The notes: generated by a model from the letters alone, not told the origin. Positions 44,224 through 52,684 are shown, numbered from the stretch's first letter. The stretch: 64,000 nucleotides of DNA from Xanthobacteraceae bacterium 501b (GCA_000378025.1 KB899087.1:2356001-2420000), one strand, 5' to 3'. A program made the numbers and translations.

Positions 44224-44961
44224 CTACCTGTCCTTGGAACGTGACTGTCGGGGATCGAGCGGGCCGGGGCGTGCCTCGGTGGCGCTGTCATCCTCCAGCG
44301 TGCGCAGGAAGCGCGCCTTGCCGGCGAGGATGTGCCGCTCCAGCAGGCGGGCGGCGCCGGTGCCGTCGCTCTGGCGCAGCGCGTCGAGGATCGCCTTGTG
44401 CTCGTCATTGGAGGTGCGCATCGAGCCGGGCAGCACCAGGCCGCGCCGGCGGAACAGATGCAGCTCCGCCTCCAGCAGCGGGTAGAGCTCGATCAGCTTG
44501 TCATTGTCGGAGGCGACGACGACCTGGCGGTGGAACTCGTTGTTCAGCGTGTAGAAGGTTGCGATGTCGGGCGCCTCGATCGCCGCGTCCATCGCGCCGA
44601 TCAGCTCTTCCAGCCCGCGCAGCTGCACGGTGGTGATGATGGCGGCCGAAAGCCGCCCGGCGGTGCCGAACAGGCCGGCGCGGATGTCGTAGAGGTCGAG
44701 CGCCTCCTTGGTGGAGACCTCGCGCACGAAGAAGCCGCGATTGAGCTCGCTGCGCAGCAGGCCGATCTGCTCCAGCGCCCGGCAGGCCTCGCGCACCGGC
44801 CCCCGGCTGATGCCGAGCCGCAGCGCCAGCGTGCTCTCATTGATGCGGGTGCCGCCGGTGAGTTCGCCGGTGCCGATCATCCGCTCGATCTCGCGCTGGA
44901 TCAGCGGCACGAAGGAGGCGGTGCGCGGGGTGCGGGCGGGGTTTGCGGCGGGGCGGAGCAT
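44224..44961 (-). CDS. GntR-family regulator, FadR/VanR (FCD) type, copy 2
   Basis: A 245-residue FCD-type GntR protein: winged helix around residues 18-85 (LALRLGISRGPVREACRALEQIGLL), then the FCD domain with LDLYDIRAGLFGTAGRL, LNNEFHRQVVVASDNDKL and SNDEHKAILDAL, closely parallel to the copy at 42325. It ends four bases before the PdxA-like start. The palindrome ATTGTCAACAAT lies 28 bases upstream of its ATG, suggesting autoregulation. Confidence 0.86.
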   Translation of the reverse strand: MLRPAANPARTPRTASFVPLIQREIERMIGTGELTGGTRINESTLALRLGISRGPVREACRALEQIGLLRSELNRGFFVREVSTKEALDLYDIRAGLFGTAGRLSAAIITTVQLRGLEELIGAMDAAIEAPDIATFYTLNNEFHRQVVVASDNDKLIELYPLLEAELHLFRRRGLVLPGSMRTSNDEHKAILDALRQSDGTGAARLLERHILAGKARFLRTLEDDSATEARPGPLDPRQSRSKDR

Positions 44962-44988
44962 GCCGCCATCTGGCCCGCATAATCGCCG

Positions 44989-45000
44989 ATTGTCAACAAT
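44989..45000. promoter_or_regulatory. Palindromic member of the shared motif family
   Basis: ATTGT-CA-ACAAT is a perfect inverted repeat; read on the minus strand it is ATTGTTGACAAT, matching the TGTTGACA core of the other sites and the TnGTnnnACnA pattern of FadR-type regulators. Confidence 0.55.
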
Positions 45001-45178
45001 GTCGCGCCGAAAGGACGATTTTCGCCACATGCGGCAGCGAAGGCGCCTGCGGCCTTCGCACCCGCATTCCGTCGCGCCAAACGTTGGAAGGATTGGCATC
45101 GCTGCGTCCCCAGCACGTCAGTCCGACAATGAACATCAAGAATGAACGGCCCGAACGCACGCTGCCATTGCCATTAAG

Positions 45179-45190
45179 TGTTGACAGTTG
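45179..45190 (+). promoter_or_regulatory. Shared motif upstream of third dehydrogenase/PrpD unit
   Basis: An exact TGTTGACAGTTG, 84 bases before the ATG at 45275. The internal TTGACA has no acceptable -10 at 16-18 bases. Confidence 0.55.
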
Positions 45191-45274
45191 TCGGTTCGTT
45201 GAACACTGTCGCGGGCACCAGCGCTGCGGTGCCGCCGCCCCGATAGGCCGCACCCCGATATCCCAGGAGTTTCC

Positions 45275-46345
45275 ATGACGACCTATTCCATAGCGGTCAT
45301 TCCCGGCGACGGGATCGGCAATGAGGTGGTGCCGGAGGCGCAGCGGGTTCTGGAGGCGGCGAGCCGGATCGGCGGCTTCTCCTTCGACTGGACCCATTAC
45401 GATTGGAGCTGCGAGCGCTTCGCCAAGACCGGGGCGATGATGCCGGCGGATGGCTTGCAGCAGATCCGCGACAAGGACGCGATCTTCCTCGGCGCCGTCG
45501 GCTTTCCCGGCGTGCCGGATCATGTCTCGCTCTGGGGCCTGCTGATCCCGATCCGCCGCAGCTTCCATCAATATGTCAATCTGCGCCCGGTGAAGCTGCT
45601 GGCCGGCGTGGAGAGCCCGCTCAAGGGCCGCGAGGCCGGCTCGATCGACTTCTATGTCGTGCGCGAGAACAATGAGGGCGAGTACTCGTCCATTGGCGGC
45701 CGGCTCTATGAGGGGCTGGAGGACGAGCTGGTGATGCAGCAGTCCATCTTCACCCGCCGCGGCTGCGACCGGGTGATGCGCTACGCCTTCGAGCTCGCCA
45801 AGGGCCGCAAGCAGCACGTCACCTCGGCCACCAAGTCCAACGGCATCAGCCACACCATGCCGTACTGGGACGAGCGCTTCGCCGCGATCTCCAGGGAATA
45901 TCTCGGCTTCAGCACCGACCAGTACCATATCGACATCCTGACCGCGCATTTCGTACGCAACCCGGACTGGTTCGACGTCGTGGTCGCCTCGAACCTGTTC
46001 GGCGACATCCTGTCCGATCTCGGCCCGGCGGTGGTCGGTTCCATCGGCATCGCGCCCGGCGCCAACATCAATCCCGAGAAGGACTACCCCTCCATGTTCG
46101 AGCCGGTGCACGGCTCGGCGCCTGACATTGCCGGCAAGGGCGTCGCCAATCCCATCGGCCAGATCTGGTCGGGGGCGATGATGCTGCGCCATCTCGGCGA
46201 GGAAGCCACCGCGCGCGCCGTCGAGCAGGCGATCGAGGACGTGCTCGCCCGCCGCGACAGCCTCACCCGCGACCTCGGCGGCACCGCCGGCACAAGCCAA
46301 CTGACCGACGCCATCATCGGCGCCCTGCCCTCCGTGGCCGCCTGA
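45275..46345 (+). CDS. Tartrate dehydrogenase/decarboxylase-like protein
   Basis: A 356-residue NAD-dependent beta-decarboxylating dehydrogenase of the TtuC/DmlA branch. All catalytic residues are present: Arg94 and Arg104 (IPIRRSFHQYVNLRP), Arg130, Tyr137 (RENNEGEYSS), Lys187 (TKSNGISHTMPYWDER), Asp220, Asp244 and Asp248 (LFGDILSDLG). Tartrate, D-malate or a 3-alkylmalate are family substrates. It is followed after 26 bases by the second PrpD gene. Of the three paralogues in this region it is the only one with a complete active site. Confidence 0.86.
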   Translation: MTTYSIAVIPGDGIGNEVVPEAQRVLEAASRIGGFSFDWTHYDWSCERFAKTGAMMPADGLQQIRDKDAIFLGAVGFPGVPDHVSLWGLLIPIRRSFHQYVNLRPVKLLAGVESPLKGREAGSIDFYVVRENNEGEYSSIGGRLYEGLEDELVMQQSIFTRRGCDRVMRYAFELAKGRKQHVTSATKSNGISHTMPYWDERFAAISREYLGFSTDQYHIDILTAHFVRNPDWFDVVVASNLFGDILSDLGPAVVGSIGIAPGANINPEKDYPSMFEPVHGSAPDIAGKGVANPIGQIWSGAMMLRHLGEEATARAVEQAIEDVLARRDSLTRDLGGTAGTSQLTDAIIGALPSVAA

Positions 46346-46371
46346 CGCCCAAAAACACGAGGAAACGTTCC

Positions 46372-47799
46372 ATGACGCTGCACCAGACCAACCCCGCCCA
46401 GGCCCAGCCCATCGTCGAGGGCCTCACCCAGGAAGTGGCGGAATTCGTCGTCGGCACGAGCTATGCCGATTTGCCGGCCGAGGTGGTCGAGCTTGGCAAG
46501 AAGTCGATCCTCGACGGCATCGGCCTTGCGCTCTCCGGCTCGGTGGCGAAAAGCGGCGAGCATATCCAGGCCTATCTGGCCGGGCTCGGCATCAAGGAAG
46601 GGCCGGCCACCGTGATCGGCACCGCGCTGAAGGTGCCCACCCGCTTCGCCGCCTTCGCCAATGGCGTTGGCATCCATGCCGACGATTATGACGACACCCA
46701 GCTCGCCGTCGCCAAGGACCGCGTCTACGGCCTGCTCACCCACCCGACCGCGCCGGCCCTGCCGGCCGCGCTGGCGGTTGCCGAGGCGGATGGCCGCTCG
46801 GGGCCGGACATGATGCTGGCCTATCACCTCGGCGTCGAGGTGGAGTGCAAGATCGCCGAGGCGATCAACCCGCGCCACTACCAGCACGGCTTCCATGCCA
46901 CCGCGACCTGCGGCACCTATGCCGCCGCCGCCGCCGCCGGCAAGCTCAAGGGGCTGGATGTCGAGCAGATGGTGCGCGCCTTCGGCTGCGCCGGCAGCCA
47001 GTCGGCCGGGCTGCGGGAGAATTTCGGCACCATGATGAAGCCCTTCCACGCCGGCCGCTCCTCGGAGAGCGGCGTGGTGGCGGCGGACTTCGCCGCGCTG
47101 GGCTGGACCACGACCGACAAGATACTGGAAGCGCCGCGCGGCTTCTTCCAGGCGGCGGGAGGCGGCTTTGATCCCACCGCCATCGTCGGCAAGCTCGGCC
47201 AGCCCTGGACCTTCGCCTCACCGGGCGTCTCCATCAAGCCGCATCCGTCGGGCTCGCTCACCCATCCCGGCATGACCAAGATGCTGGAGCTCATCCGCAC
47301 CCATGCCATCAAGGCCGAGGATGTCGAGCGGGTCGATGTCGGCACCAACCAGAACATGCCGAACGCGCTGATCCATCACCGCCCGAAGAACGAGCTTCAG
47401 GCCAAGTTCTCGATGGAATTCTGCATGGCGATCCTGCTGCTCGACGGGCGCGGCAGCCTGCCGGAGTTCACCGACGAGACGGTGGAGCGGGACGACGTCA
47501 AGGCGATGATCGAGCGGGTGAACTTCCATGTCCACCCGGAGGCGGAAGCCGCCGGCTACGACAAGATGACCACCATCATCGACATCCACATGAAGGACGG
47601 GCGCACCATTTCCGGCCGTTCCGACTTCGGCAAGGGCAGCCCGGCCAACCCGATGACCTATGACGAGGCCGCCGACAAGTTCCGCGGCTGCGCCGAATTT
47701 GCCCGCTGGGATAAGGCCAAGACCGAATCCATCGTCGAGACGGTGCGCCGGCTGGAGCAGCTGGGCGACATCCGCGAGCTCACGCGCCTCTGCGCCTGA
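46372..47799 (+). CDS. MmgE/PrpD family protein, copy 2
   Basis: A 475-residue MmgE/PrpD protein with GVGIHADDYDDTQ, HPTAPALPAALAVAE, GCAGSQSAGLRENFGTMMKPFHAGRSSESG and SIKPHPSGSLTHPGM, the same framework as copy 1 at 38719. GAGGAAA lies upstream of the ATG. It and the dehydrogenase at 45275 form a two-gene unit ended by a terminator. The unit repeats the PrpD plus dehydrogenase pairing of the first module. Confidence 0.85.
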   Translation: MTLHQTNPAQAQPIVEGLTQEVAEFVVGTSYADLPAEVVELGKKSILDGIGLALSGSVAKSGEHIQAYLAGLGIKEGPATVIGTALKVPTRFAAFANGVGIHADDYDDTQLAVAKDRVYGLLTHPTAPALPAALAVAEADGRSGPDMMLAYHLGVEVECKIAEAINPRHYQHGFHATATCGTYAAAAAAGKLKGLDVEQMVRAFGCAGSQSAGLRENFGTMMKPFHAGRSSESGVVAADFAALGWTTTDKILEAPRGFFQAAGGGFDPTAIVGKLGQPWTFASPGVSIKPHPSGSLTHPGMTKMLELIRTHAIKAEDVERVDVGTNQNMPNALIHHRPKNELQAKFSMEFCMAILLLDGRGSLPEFTDETVERDDVKAMIERVNFHVHPEAEAAGYDKMTTIIDIHMKDGRTISGRSDFGKGSPANPMTYDEAADKFRGCAEFARWDKAKTESIVETVRRLEQLGDIRELTRLCA

Positions 47800-47818
47800 C
47801 GCCGCCCGTCGCTAGCAA

Positions 47819-47847
47819 GGGCGCCCCTGCCCCGGGGCGCCCTTTTT
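47819..47847 (+). terminator. Rho-independent terminator after PrpD copy 2
   Basis: GGGCGCCCC (47819-47827), a 6-base loop and GGGGCGCCC (47834-47842), then TTTTT. The yghU gene converges from the other side and ends 14 bases away. Confidence 0.9.
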
Positions 47848-47860
47848 CATGCCCGCGCCG

Positions 47861-48733
47861 TCAGCCCTCCAGCTTGTCCTGGGTGCGCGTGTCGAAATCG
47901 CCCGCGTCATGCCGCTCGCGCAGCTGTTCGGAAAGCTCGCCGGTCATGCGGTTGACCATGCGCCCGCGCTTCACCGCCGGCCGGGCGAACAACTCATCGG
48001 CCCAACGCAGGACGTTGGCGTATTCATGCGCGGAGAGGAAGGTGCCGGCATCGCCATAGGCCCACCCCTTCACCACCGCGCCATACCAGGGCAGCACCGC
48101 CATATCGGCGATGGTGTAATCGTCGCCGGCGAGATAGCGGGTCTCCGCCAGCCGCCGGTCCAGCACGTCGAGCTGGCGCTTGGCCTCCATAGCGTAGCGG
48201 TCGATGGCGTATTCGATCTTCACAGGCGCATAGGCGTAGAAATGGCCGAAGCCACCGCCGAGGAACGGCGCGCTTCCCATCTGCCAGAACAGCCAGGACA
48301 GGCATTCGGCGCGCTTGGCCGGATCGGTCGGCAGGAAGGCGCCAAACTTCTCCGCGAGGTGGAGCAGGATGGTGCCGGATTCGAACACCCGGATCGGTGT
48401 CTCCCCCGAGCGGTCCATCAGCGCGGGAATCTTCGAGTTCGGGTTGACCGCGACGAAGCCGGAGCCGAACTGGTCGCCCTCGCCGATCTTGATCAGCCAG
48501 GCGTCATATTCCGCGCCCGTGTGGCCGGCGGCGAGAAGCTCCTCCAGAAGGATCGTCACCTTCTGCCCGTTCGGCGTCGCCAGCGAATAGAGCTGGAACG
48601 GGTGTTTGCCGACCGGCAGTTCCTTCTCATACGTCGCCCCGGCGGTCGGGCGATTGATATTGGCGAAGGCGCCGCCATTTCCCTTGTTCCAGGTCCACAC
48701 CTTGGGCGGCGTGTAGTCGGTCGGTTCGGACAT
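47861..48733 (-). CDS. yghU: YghU-type glutathione S-transferase / disulfide-bond reductase
   Basis: A 290-residue protein of the YghU/Ure2p-like class. It starts with YTPPKVWTWNKGNGGAFANINRPTAGAT, a family hallmark, and continues with the thioredoxin-like half (YSLATPNGQKVTILLEELL, NPNSKIPAL) and the helical half (LSWLFWQMGSAPFLGGGFGHFYAYAP). Such proteins bind two glutathiones and reduce disulfides. GGAGAA precedes the ATG. Confidence 0.92.
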   Translation of the reverse strand: MSEPTDYTPPKVWTWNKGNGGAFANINRPTAGATYEKELPVGKHPFQLYSLATPNGQKVTILLEELLAAGHTGAEYDAWLIKIGEGDQFGSGFVAVNPNSKIPALMDRSGETPIRVFESGTILLHLAEKFGAFLPTDPAKRAECLSWLFWQMGSAPFLGGGFGHFYAYAPVKIEYAIDRYAMEAKRQLDVLDRRLAETRYLAGDDYTIADMAVLPWYGAVVKGWAYGDAGTFLSAHEYANVLRWADELFARPAVKRGRMVNRMTGELSEQLRERHDAGDFDTRTQDKLEG

Positions 48734-48942
48734 CGGGAGTTCTCCATGCGTGGGGCGGGCGGCCCGCAGGGGCGCCGCCGAATCCGTGTGCTGTCGCGCC
48801 GACTTTAGCGGCGCCACCGGCCCGGTCATCCCCGGTCGCATCACATCGCGGCGACGCGACGTTGGGTAAGCCGACATCATCACGGTTGCGCGCGGCCCTG
48901 TCCTTGCCTAGTGCAGTCGGGACAGGGCGAGAGCGAGCGCAC

Positions 48943-50706
48943 GTGACCCCCGATTTCACCACCGGCGAGCGGCATCTGGCGCAAGGCCTGCGCCGTCTGG
49001 TCCGGACCAGCGAGCTCGGCATCGTCGCGCTGGCCGCCCTTGTCGGCGTGGTCGCCGGCCTTGTGGTGATCGCCATGAACGCAGCGCTGCAGGCGCTGCA
49101 CGAACTCCTGTTCCGCATTCCGACCGCCAGCCACCTCTCGATCACCGAGGGCATCGCCCCCTTTCTGGTGCTGCTGGTTCCGGCGCTCGGCGGCCTCGCC
49201 TTCGGCTTGTGTGTGCGGGCCTTCCTGCGTACACGCGCCAGCCCGCCGGTCGACCCGATCGAAGCCAATGCGCTTCAGGGCGGGCGGATGTCGCTGGGTG
49301 ACAGCCTCATCGTCGCCTTGCAAACGCTGTTCTCCAGCGGGGTCGGCGCCTCGGTGGGGCTGGAGGCCGGCTATACCCAGGCGGCGGCCGGCTTCGCCTC
49401 CTGGTTCGGCCGGGTGTTCCATGTCCGGCGGGCGGATTTGCGCCTGCTCGTCGGCTGCGGCGCCGGAGCCGCCATCGGCGCCGCCTTCGATGCGCCGCTG
49501 ATGGGGGCGTTTTACGGCTTCGAGCTGGTGCTTGGCACCTATGCCATCCCCGCCTTCGTGCCAATGATGACGGCAACCTTCGCCGCCGCCCTCACCCAGC
49601 AAGTGCTGGCGCCGCCGCATCACCCGCCGCTGCCGGCGCTGCATGCCCCGCAACTGTCCGATCTGCCCTCGGTGCTGCTGCTCGGTTTTTTCTGCGCGCT
49701 GGTCGGCATCGCCGTCATGCGCGGGGCAACGCTGGTGGAAGCCGGCTTTCGCCGCTCGGCCTTGCCTGTCTGGCTGCGCCCGGCGGTGGGCGGGCTGATC
49801 GTCGGCGCCCTCGCTTTGTGGAACCCGGCGGTGCTCTCGGCCGGGCATGGCGCGGTCTATCACTTCCTCGCCGCCGATACCGGGCTGGCAATGGCGGCGC
49901 TGCTGCTGGTGGCGAAGGTCATGGCCTCCTCCGTCTCCATCGGCGCCGGCTTTCGTGGTGGCCTGTTCTTCGCCTCGCTGCTGATGGGGGTGATGGCCGG
50001 GCGGGTCTATGCCGCTGGCATGGGCCTCATCCTGCCCGATCTCGTGCCCGCCCACGCCTTCTACGCCCTCATCGGCATGAGCGCGCTGGCGGTGGCGGTC
50101 GTCGGCGGGCCGATGACCATGACGCTGCTGGCGCTAGAGATGACCGGCAATCTGCAGCTGACGCTGGCCGTGCTGGCGGCGGCGGGCACCGCCTCGCTGG
50201 CCACGCGGCGGCTGTTCGGCTTCTCCTTCGCCACCTGGCGCTTTCATCTGCGCGGCGAGAACATTCGCGGCGCGCACGATATTGGCTGGCTGCGCGAGCT
50301 GACCGTCGCCACGCTGATGCGCCGCGAGGTGCCGCTTCTCGACATCGACACCCCGCTCATCGAGGCCCGCCATCGCTACCCGCCCGGCGCCACCGCCTAT
50401 CTCGTCGCCACCGAGAACGGCCGCTATGCCGGCATGATCGCGCCCGCCGCGTTGTTCGAGACGGTGGAGGGCGAGGCGCCGCTAACCCTGCGCTCGCTGC
50501 TGCGCCACACCGACACCGCGCTGCGCCCGACCGCCACGTTGCACGAGGCGCTGGACCTGTTCGAGCGCACCGAGGCCGACGCGCTCGCCGTCACCCTGCC
50601 CGATGGCACGGTCGCTGGCGTGCTCAGCGAGGCGCACGCGGTCAAGCGCTACAGCGACGAGATGGGCCGGCGCCTCGCCGAGGTGACAGGCGAGAAATTC
50701 GACTGA
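48943..50706 (+). CDS. CLC-family chloride channel/antiporter with CBS domains
   Basis: A 587-residue membrane protein with the CLC fold in the first 430 residues and two CBS modules at the end (about 455-580). CLC signatures are modified: GASVGLEAGYTQ in place of GREGP (the gating glutamate is kept) and GAGFRGGLFFASLLMG in the second half; I see no clean GSGIP selectivity motif, so anion choice is uncertain. The GTG start is the best fit to the protein pattern, though its ribosome binding site is modest. The gene ends four bases before the convergent regulator gene. Confidence 0.82.
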   Translation: MTPDFTTGERHLAQGLRRLVRTSELGIVALAALVGVVAGLVVIAMNAALQALHELLFRIPTASHLSITEGIAPFLVLLVPALGGLAFGLCVRAFLRTRASPPVDPIEANALQGGRMSLGDSLIVALQTLFSSGVGASVGLEAGYTQAAAGFASWFGRVFHVRRADLRLLVGCGAGAAIGAAFDAPLMGAFYGFELVLGTYAIPAFVPMMTATFAAALTQQVLAPPHHPPLPALHAPQLSDLPSVLLLGFFCALVGIAVMRGATLVEAGFRRSALPVWLRPAVGGLIVGALALWNPAVLSAGHGAVYHFLAADTGLAMAALLLVAKVMASSVSIGAGFRGGLFFASLLMGVMAGRVYAAGMGLILPDLVPAHAFYALIGMSALAVAVVGGPMTMTLLALEMTGNLQLTLAVLAAAGTASLATRRLFGFSFATWRFHLRGENIRGAHDIGWLRELTVATLMRREVPLLDIDTPLIEARHRYPPGATAYLVATENGRYAGMIAPAALFETVEGEAPLTLRSLLRHTDTALRPTATLHEALDLFERTEADALAVTLPDGTVAGVLSEAHAVKRYSDEMGRRLAEVTGEKFD

Positions 50707-50709
50707 ACC

Positions 50710-52128
50710 TCACAGCCCCCGCCGCGCCGGGGCGTAGAAGCTTTCCGACATGTCGATCTCGTTCAGCGTGAAACGGTGGTCGGTTGGTGGCTGGGCGCGC
50801 TGCTCGCAGTCGAGCCGCGGGCAGATGCGGCAGCCGACCCCGATCGGCACGGTCTGCGAGGGGTCGGAGAGGTTCATGCCGTCGGAATAGACCATCTGGT
50901 GGGCGTGGCTGATATGGCAGCCGAGCCCAATGGAAAGATGCCGGCGCGGCGCATTGTGGCGGTGGCCGCCCTTGGTGATCGACTTGGCGATGCAGAAATA
51001 GCGCTGGCCTTCCGGCATCTGGCTGAGCTGCACATTGATCCGCTCGGGGTGGAAGAACGCGGCATAGACATTCCAGCGCGGGCAAGCGCCGGAATGGCGG
51101 GAAATATGGATGCCCGACAGCGAGAAGCGCTTGGAGATGTTGCCGGCGATGTCGGTGCGGACCAGATGCAGCGGAATGCCCGAGCGCCCCGGCCGCTGCA
51201 GCGTCGTCATGCGGTGGCACACCTGCTCGAAGCTGGTACGGAAGCGGCGCTGGATGCGCTCAATGTCGTAGCGCGTTTCCTGGCAGGCGGCGAAGAACGG
51301 CTCATAGGGCATGACCAGCGCCGAGGCGAAATAGCTCGCCAGTGCGTTGCGGGTGACGATGGGCGCGTCCGCCGGCAGGTTGCCGGCCTCGATCAGTTCG
51401 TCGATCTGGCGCGAGGCGGCGAGCAGGCCGAGCTGGTGGGCAACCACGAACAGCGCCGATTCCGGCGGCAGCACCTCGGCGGTGATGAGCTCATGCGCCC
51501 CCGCATCATAGCGCCGGGCGATGCCGGCCGGCAGCGAGGCGGAGCGCCAGTTCAGCCCGAACACATTGGAGAGGTAGCTCTTCAGCCCGTACTCGAACGA
51601 ATCCGAGGCGAAGTCGATGTCGCGGCGGATGCGCTCGGCCTCGGTCTCCAGGCTGGGAAAGTAATTGGCGTTTTCCTGAATGAAGTCGGAGACCGCATCG
51701 GTCGAGGGGTGATAGCCGGTCTCACTGTCGAGGGCGCCGGCGCCGGTGCGGTGCGCCTCGCGCAAGGTCTTGAACTGGTCGTAGAGCCGCACCACCGCCC
51801 GCCCGACCGCCGGGTTGGAAGCGGCGAGGTCGCGTATGTCCTGGTTGGTCAGCGCGTTCTCGGCGAACAGCTCGTCGCTGAACAGCTCCATCATGTCGCC
51901 GACGAGGCGGGATTCGTCGTTCTCCACCAGCTCGCCCGGCTCGATGCCGAAATAGCCGGCCAGCTTCATCAGCAGCGGCACGGTGATGCGCCGGCGATTA
52001 TGCTCGATGAGATTGAGATAGCTCGCGGAAATGCCGAGCGCGCTCGCGAGGTCCGCCTGCGAGATGCGCTTGGCGCGGCGCAGCCTCTGCACCCGGCTGC
52101 CAATGCGCGGTTCGGTGGTGGCGAGCAT
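50710..52128 (-). CDS. ScfR/RamB-like short-chain fatty acid/glyoxylate regulator
   Basis: A 472-residue regulator: XRE helix-turn-helix at about 10-65 (RLRRAKRISQADLASALGISASYLNLIEHNRR), a degenerate IrrE/ImmA-like middle domain (the HExxH site reads AHQLGLL, so it is not a protease), and a cysteine-containing C-terminal domain (ISRHSGACPRWNVY, LGCHISHAHQMVY, CRICPRLDC). This is the RamB/PrpR/ScfR architecture, which senses acetyl- or propionyl-CoA metabolism. It is divergent from isocitrate lyase, which it probably controls. Confidence 0.88.
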   Translation of the reverse strand: MLATTEPRIGSRVQRLRRAKRISQADLASALGISASYLNLIEHNRRRITVPLLMKLAGYFGIEPGELVENDESRLVGDMMELFSDELFAENALTNQDIRDLAASNPAVGRAVVRLYDQFKTLREAHRTGAGALDSETGYHPSTDAVSDFIQENANYFPSLETEAERIRRDIDFASDSFEYGLKSYLSNVFGLNWRSASLPAGIARRYDAGAHELITAEVLPPESALFVVAHQLGLLAASRQIDELIEAGNLPADAPIVTRNALASYFASALVMPYEPFFAACQETRYDIERIQRRFRTSFEQVCHRMTTLQRPGRSGIPLHLVRTDIAGNISKRFSLSGIHISRHSGACPRWNVYAAFFHPERINVQLSQMPEGQRYFCIAKSITKGGHRHNAPRRHLSIGLGCHISHAHQMVYSDGMNLSDPSQTVPIGVGCRICPRLDCEQRAQPPTDHRFTLNEIDMSESFYAPARRGL

Positions 52129-52162
52129 GGTCCGGCCCTTTGCTGGCTTTACAAAACAGACC

Positions 52163-52175
52163 TGTAAACTTTACA
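52163..52175. promoter_or_regulatory. Likely ScfR/RamB operator TGTAAACTTTACA
   Basis: A perfect 13-base odd palindrome (TGTAAA-C-TTTACA) 35 bases upstream of the regulator start. Two more TTTACA half-sites lie nearby (about 52148 and 52240). The AT-rich block 52140-52260 contrasts with the GC-rich surroundings and contains the promoters of both divergent units. Confidence 0.65.
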
Positions 52176-52271
52176 AGACTTATCAGCTTAACACGCTCAA
52201 ATCATTATCTTTCTTGCCTTTCGGTGTCGAGTGTTAAATCTTTACATCACACATCGCAGGGAGGAATTGAC

Positions 52272-52520
52272 ATGAGCCCCACCACAAGCCACGCCACCCC
52301 GGGCGAAGACGAATTCGTCACCATCATCGGCGGCGACGCCGAGGAGATCGGCCAGGTCTTCCGCGACCAGGGGCTGGCCGCCAAGGACTTCACCATCGTC
52401 CACCGCATCGGCCGCCACCGCATCGCCATGGCGCCCGGCCAGGACGACATGAGCGCCCTCGTCGGCGCGCTGCTCGGCGGGCGGCTGGTGGCGGCCACCT
52501 ATGCGCGGCGCCCGCGCTAG
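52272..52520 (+). CDS. Small hypothetical protein upstream of isocitrate lyase
   Basis: An 82-residue protein; GGGAGG seven bases before the ATG makes expression very likely. The sequence ([40 protein letters not shown]) suggests a compact alpha/beta fold, perhaps ferredoxin-like, with no cysteines and no membrane segment. I recognise no family. It lies in line with aceA, 164 bases upstream, directly downstream of the ScfR-type operator region, so a small accessory or regulatory role in acetate metabolism is possible. Confidence 0.7.
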   Translation: MSPTTSHATPGEDEFVTIIGGDAEEIGQVFRDQGLAAKDFTIVHRIGRHRIAMAPGQDDMSALVGALLGGRLVAATYARRPR

Positions 52521-52541
52521 AGGCATGGCCGCAAGACCGCG

Positions 52542-52601
52542 CTTCAGGCCGCACACCTTCAGGCTGCCCGACTTCAGGCCGTCCCGCTTCGAGGACGCGC
52601 G
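52542..52601. repeat. 15-bp tandem repeat, about four units
   Basis: Units start at 52542, 52557, 52572 and 52587: CTTCAGGCCGCACAC, CTTCAGGCTGCCCGA, CTTCAGGCCGTCCCG and a decayed CTTCGAGGACGCGCG. They lie in the 164-base gap between the small gene and aceA. No gene explains them. Confidence 0.7.
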
Positions 52602-52684
52602 AAGCGGGTCGGCCGGCGCGGGAGCCGTCCCCTCCTCGGCCCCCGCGTCTCTCTCCCTTCCCGATCTCGCTGCAGGAAACGACC

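Larger units (their letters stand above)
44962..45274. other. Divergent control region, GntR copy 2 and third dehydrogenase
   Basis: A 313-base gap without a gene. It holds the palindrome ATTGTCAACAAT (44989-45000) near the GntR start and an exact TGTTGACAGTTG (45179-45190) before the dehydrogenase. The second is followed by GTTGAACACTGTC, possibly a weak second site. Confidence 0.6.

Noticed and set aside
52542-52601. CRISPR-like array
   Set aside because: Units are contiguous 15-mers with no spacers and no cas genes are present.
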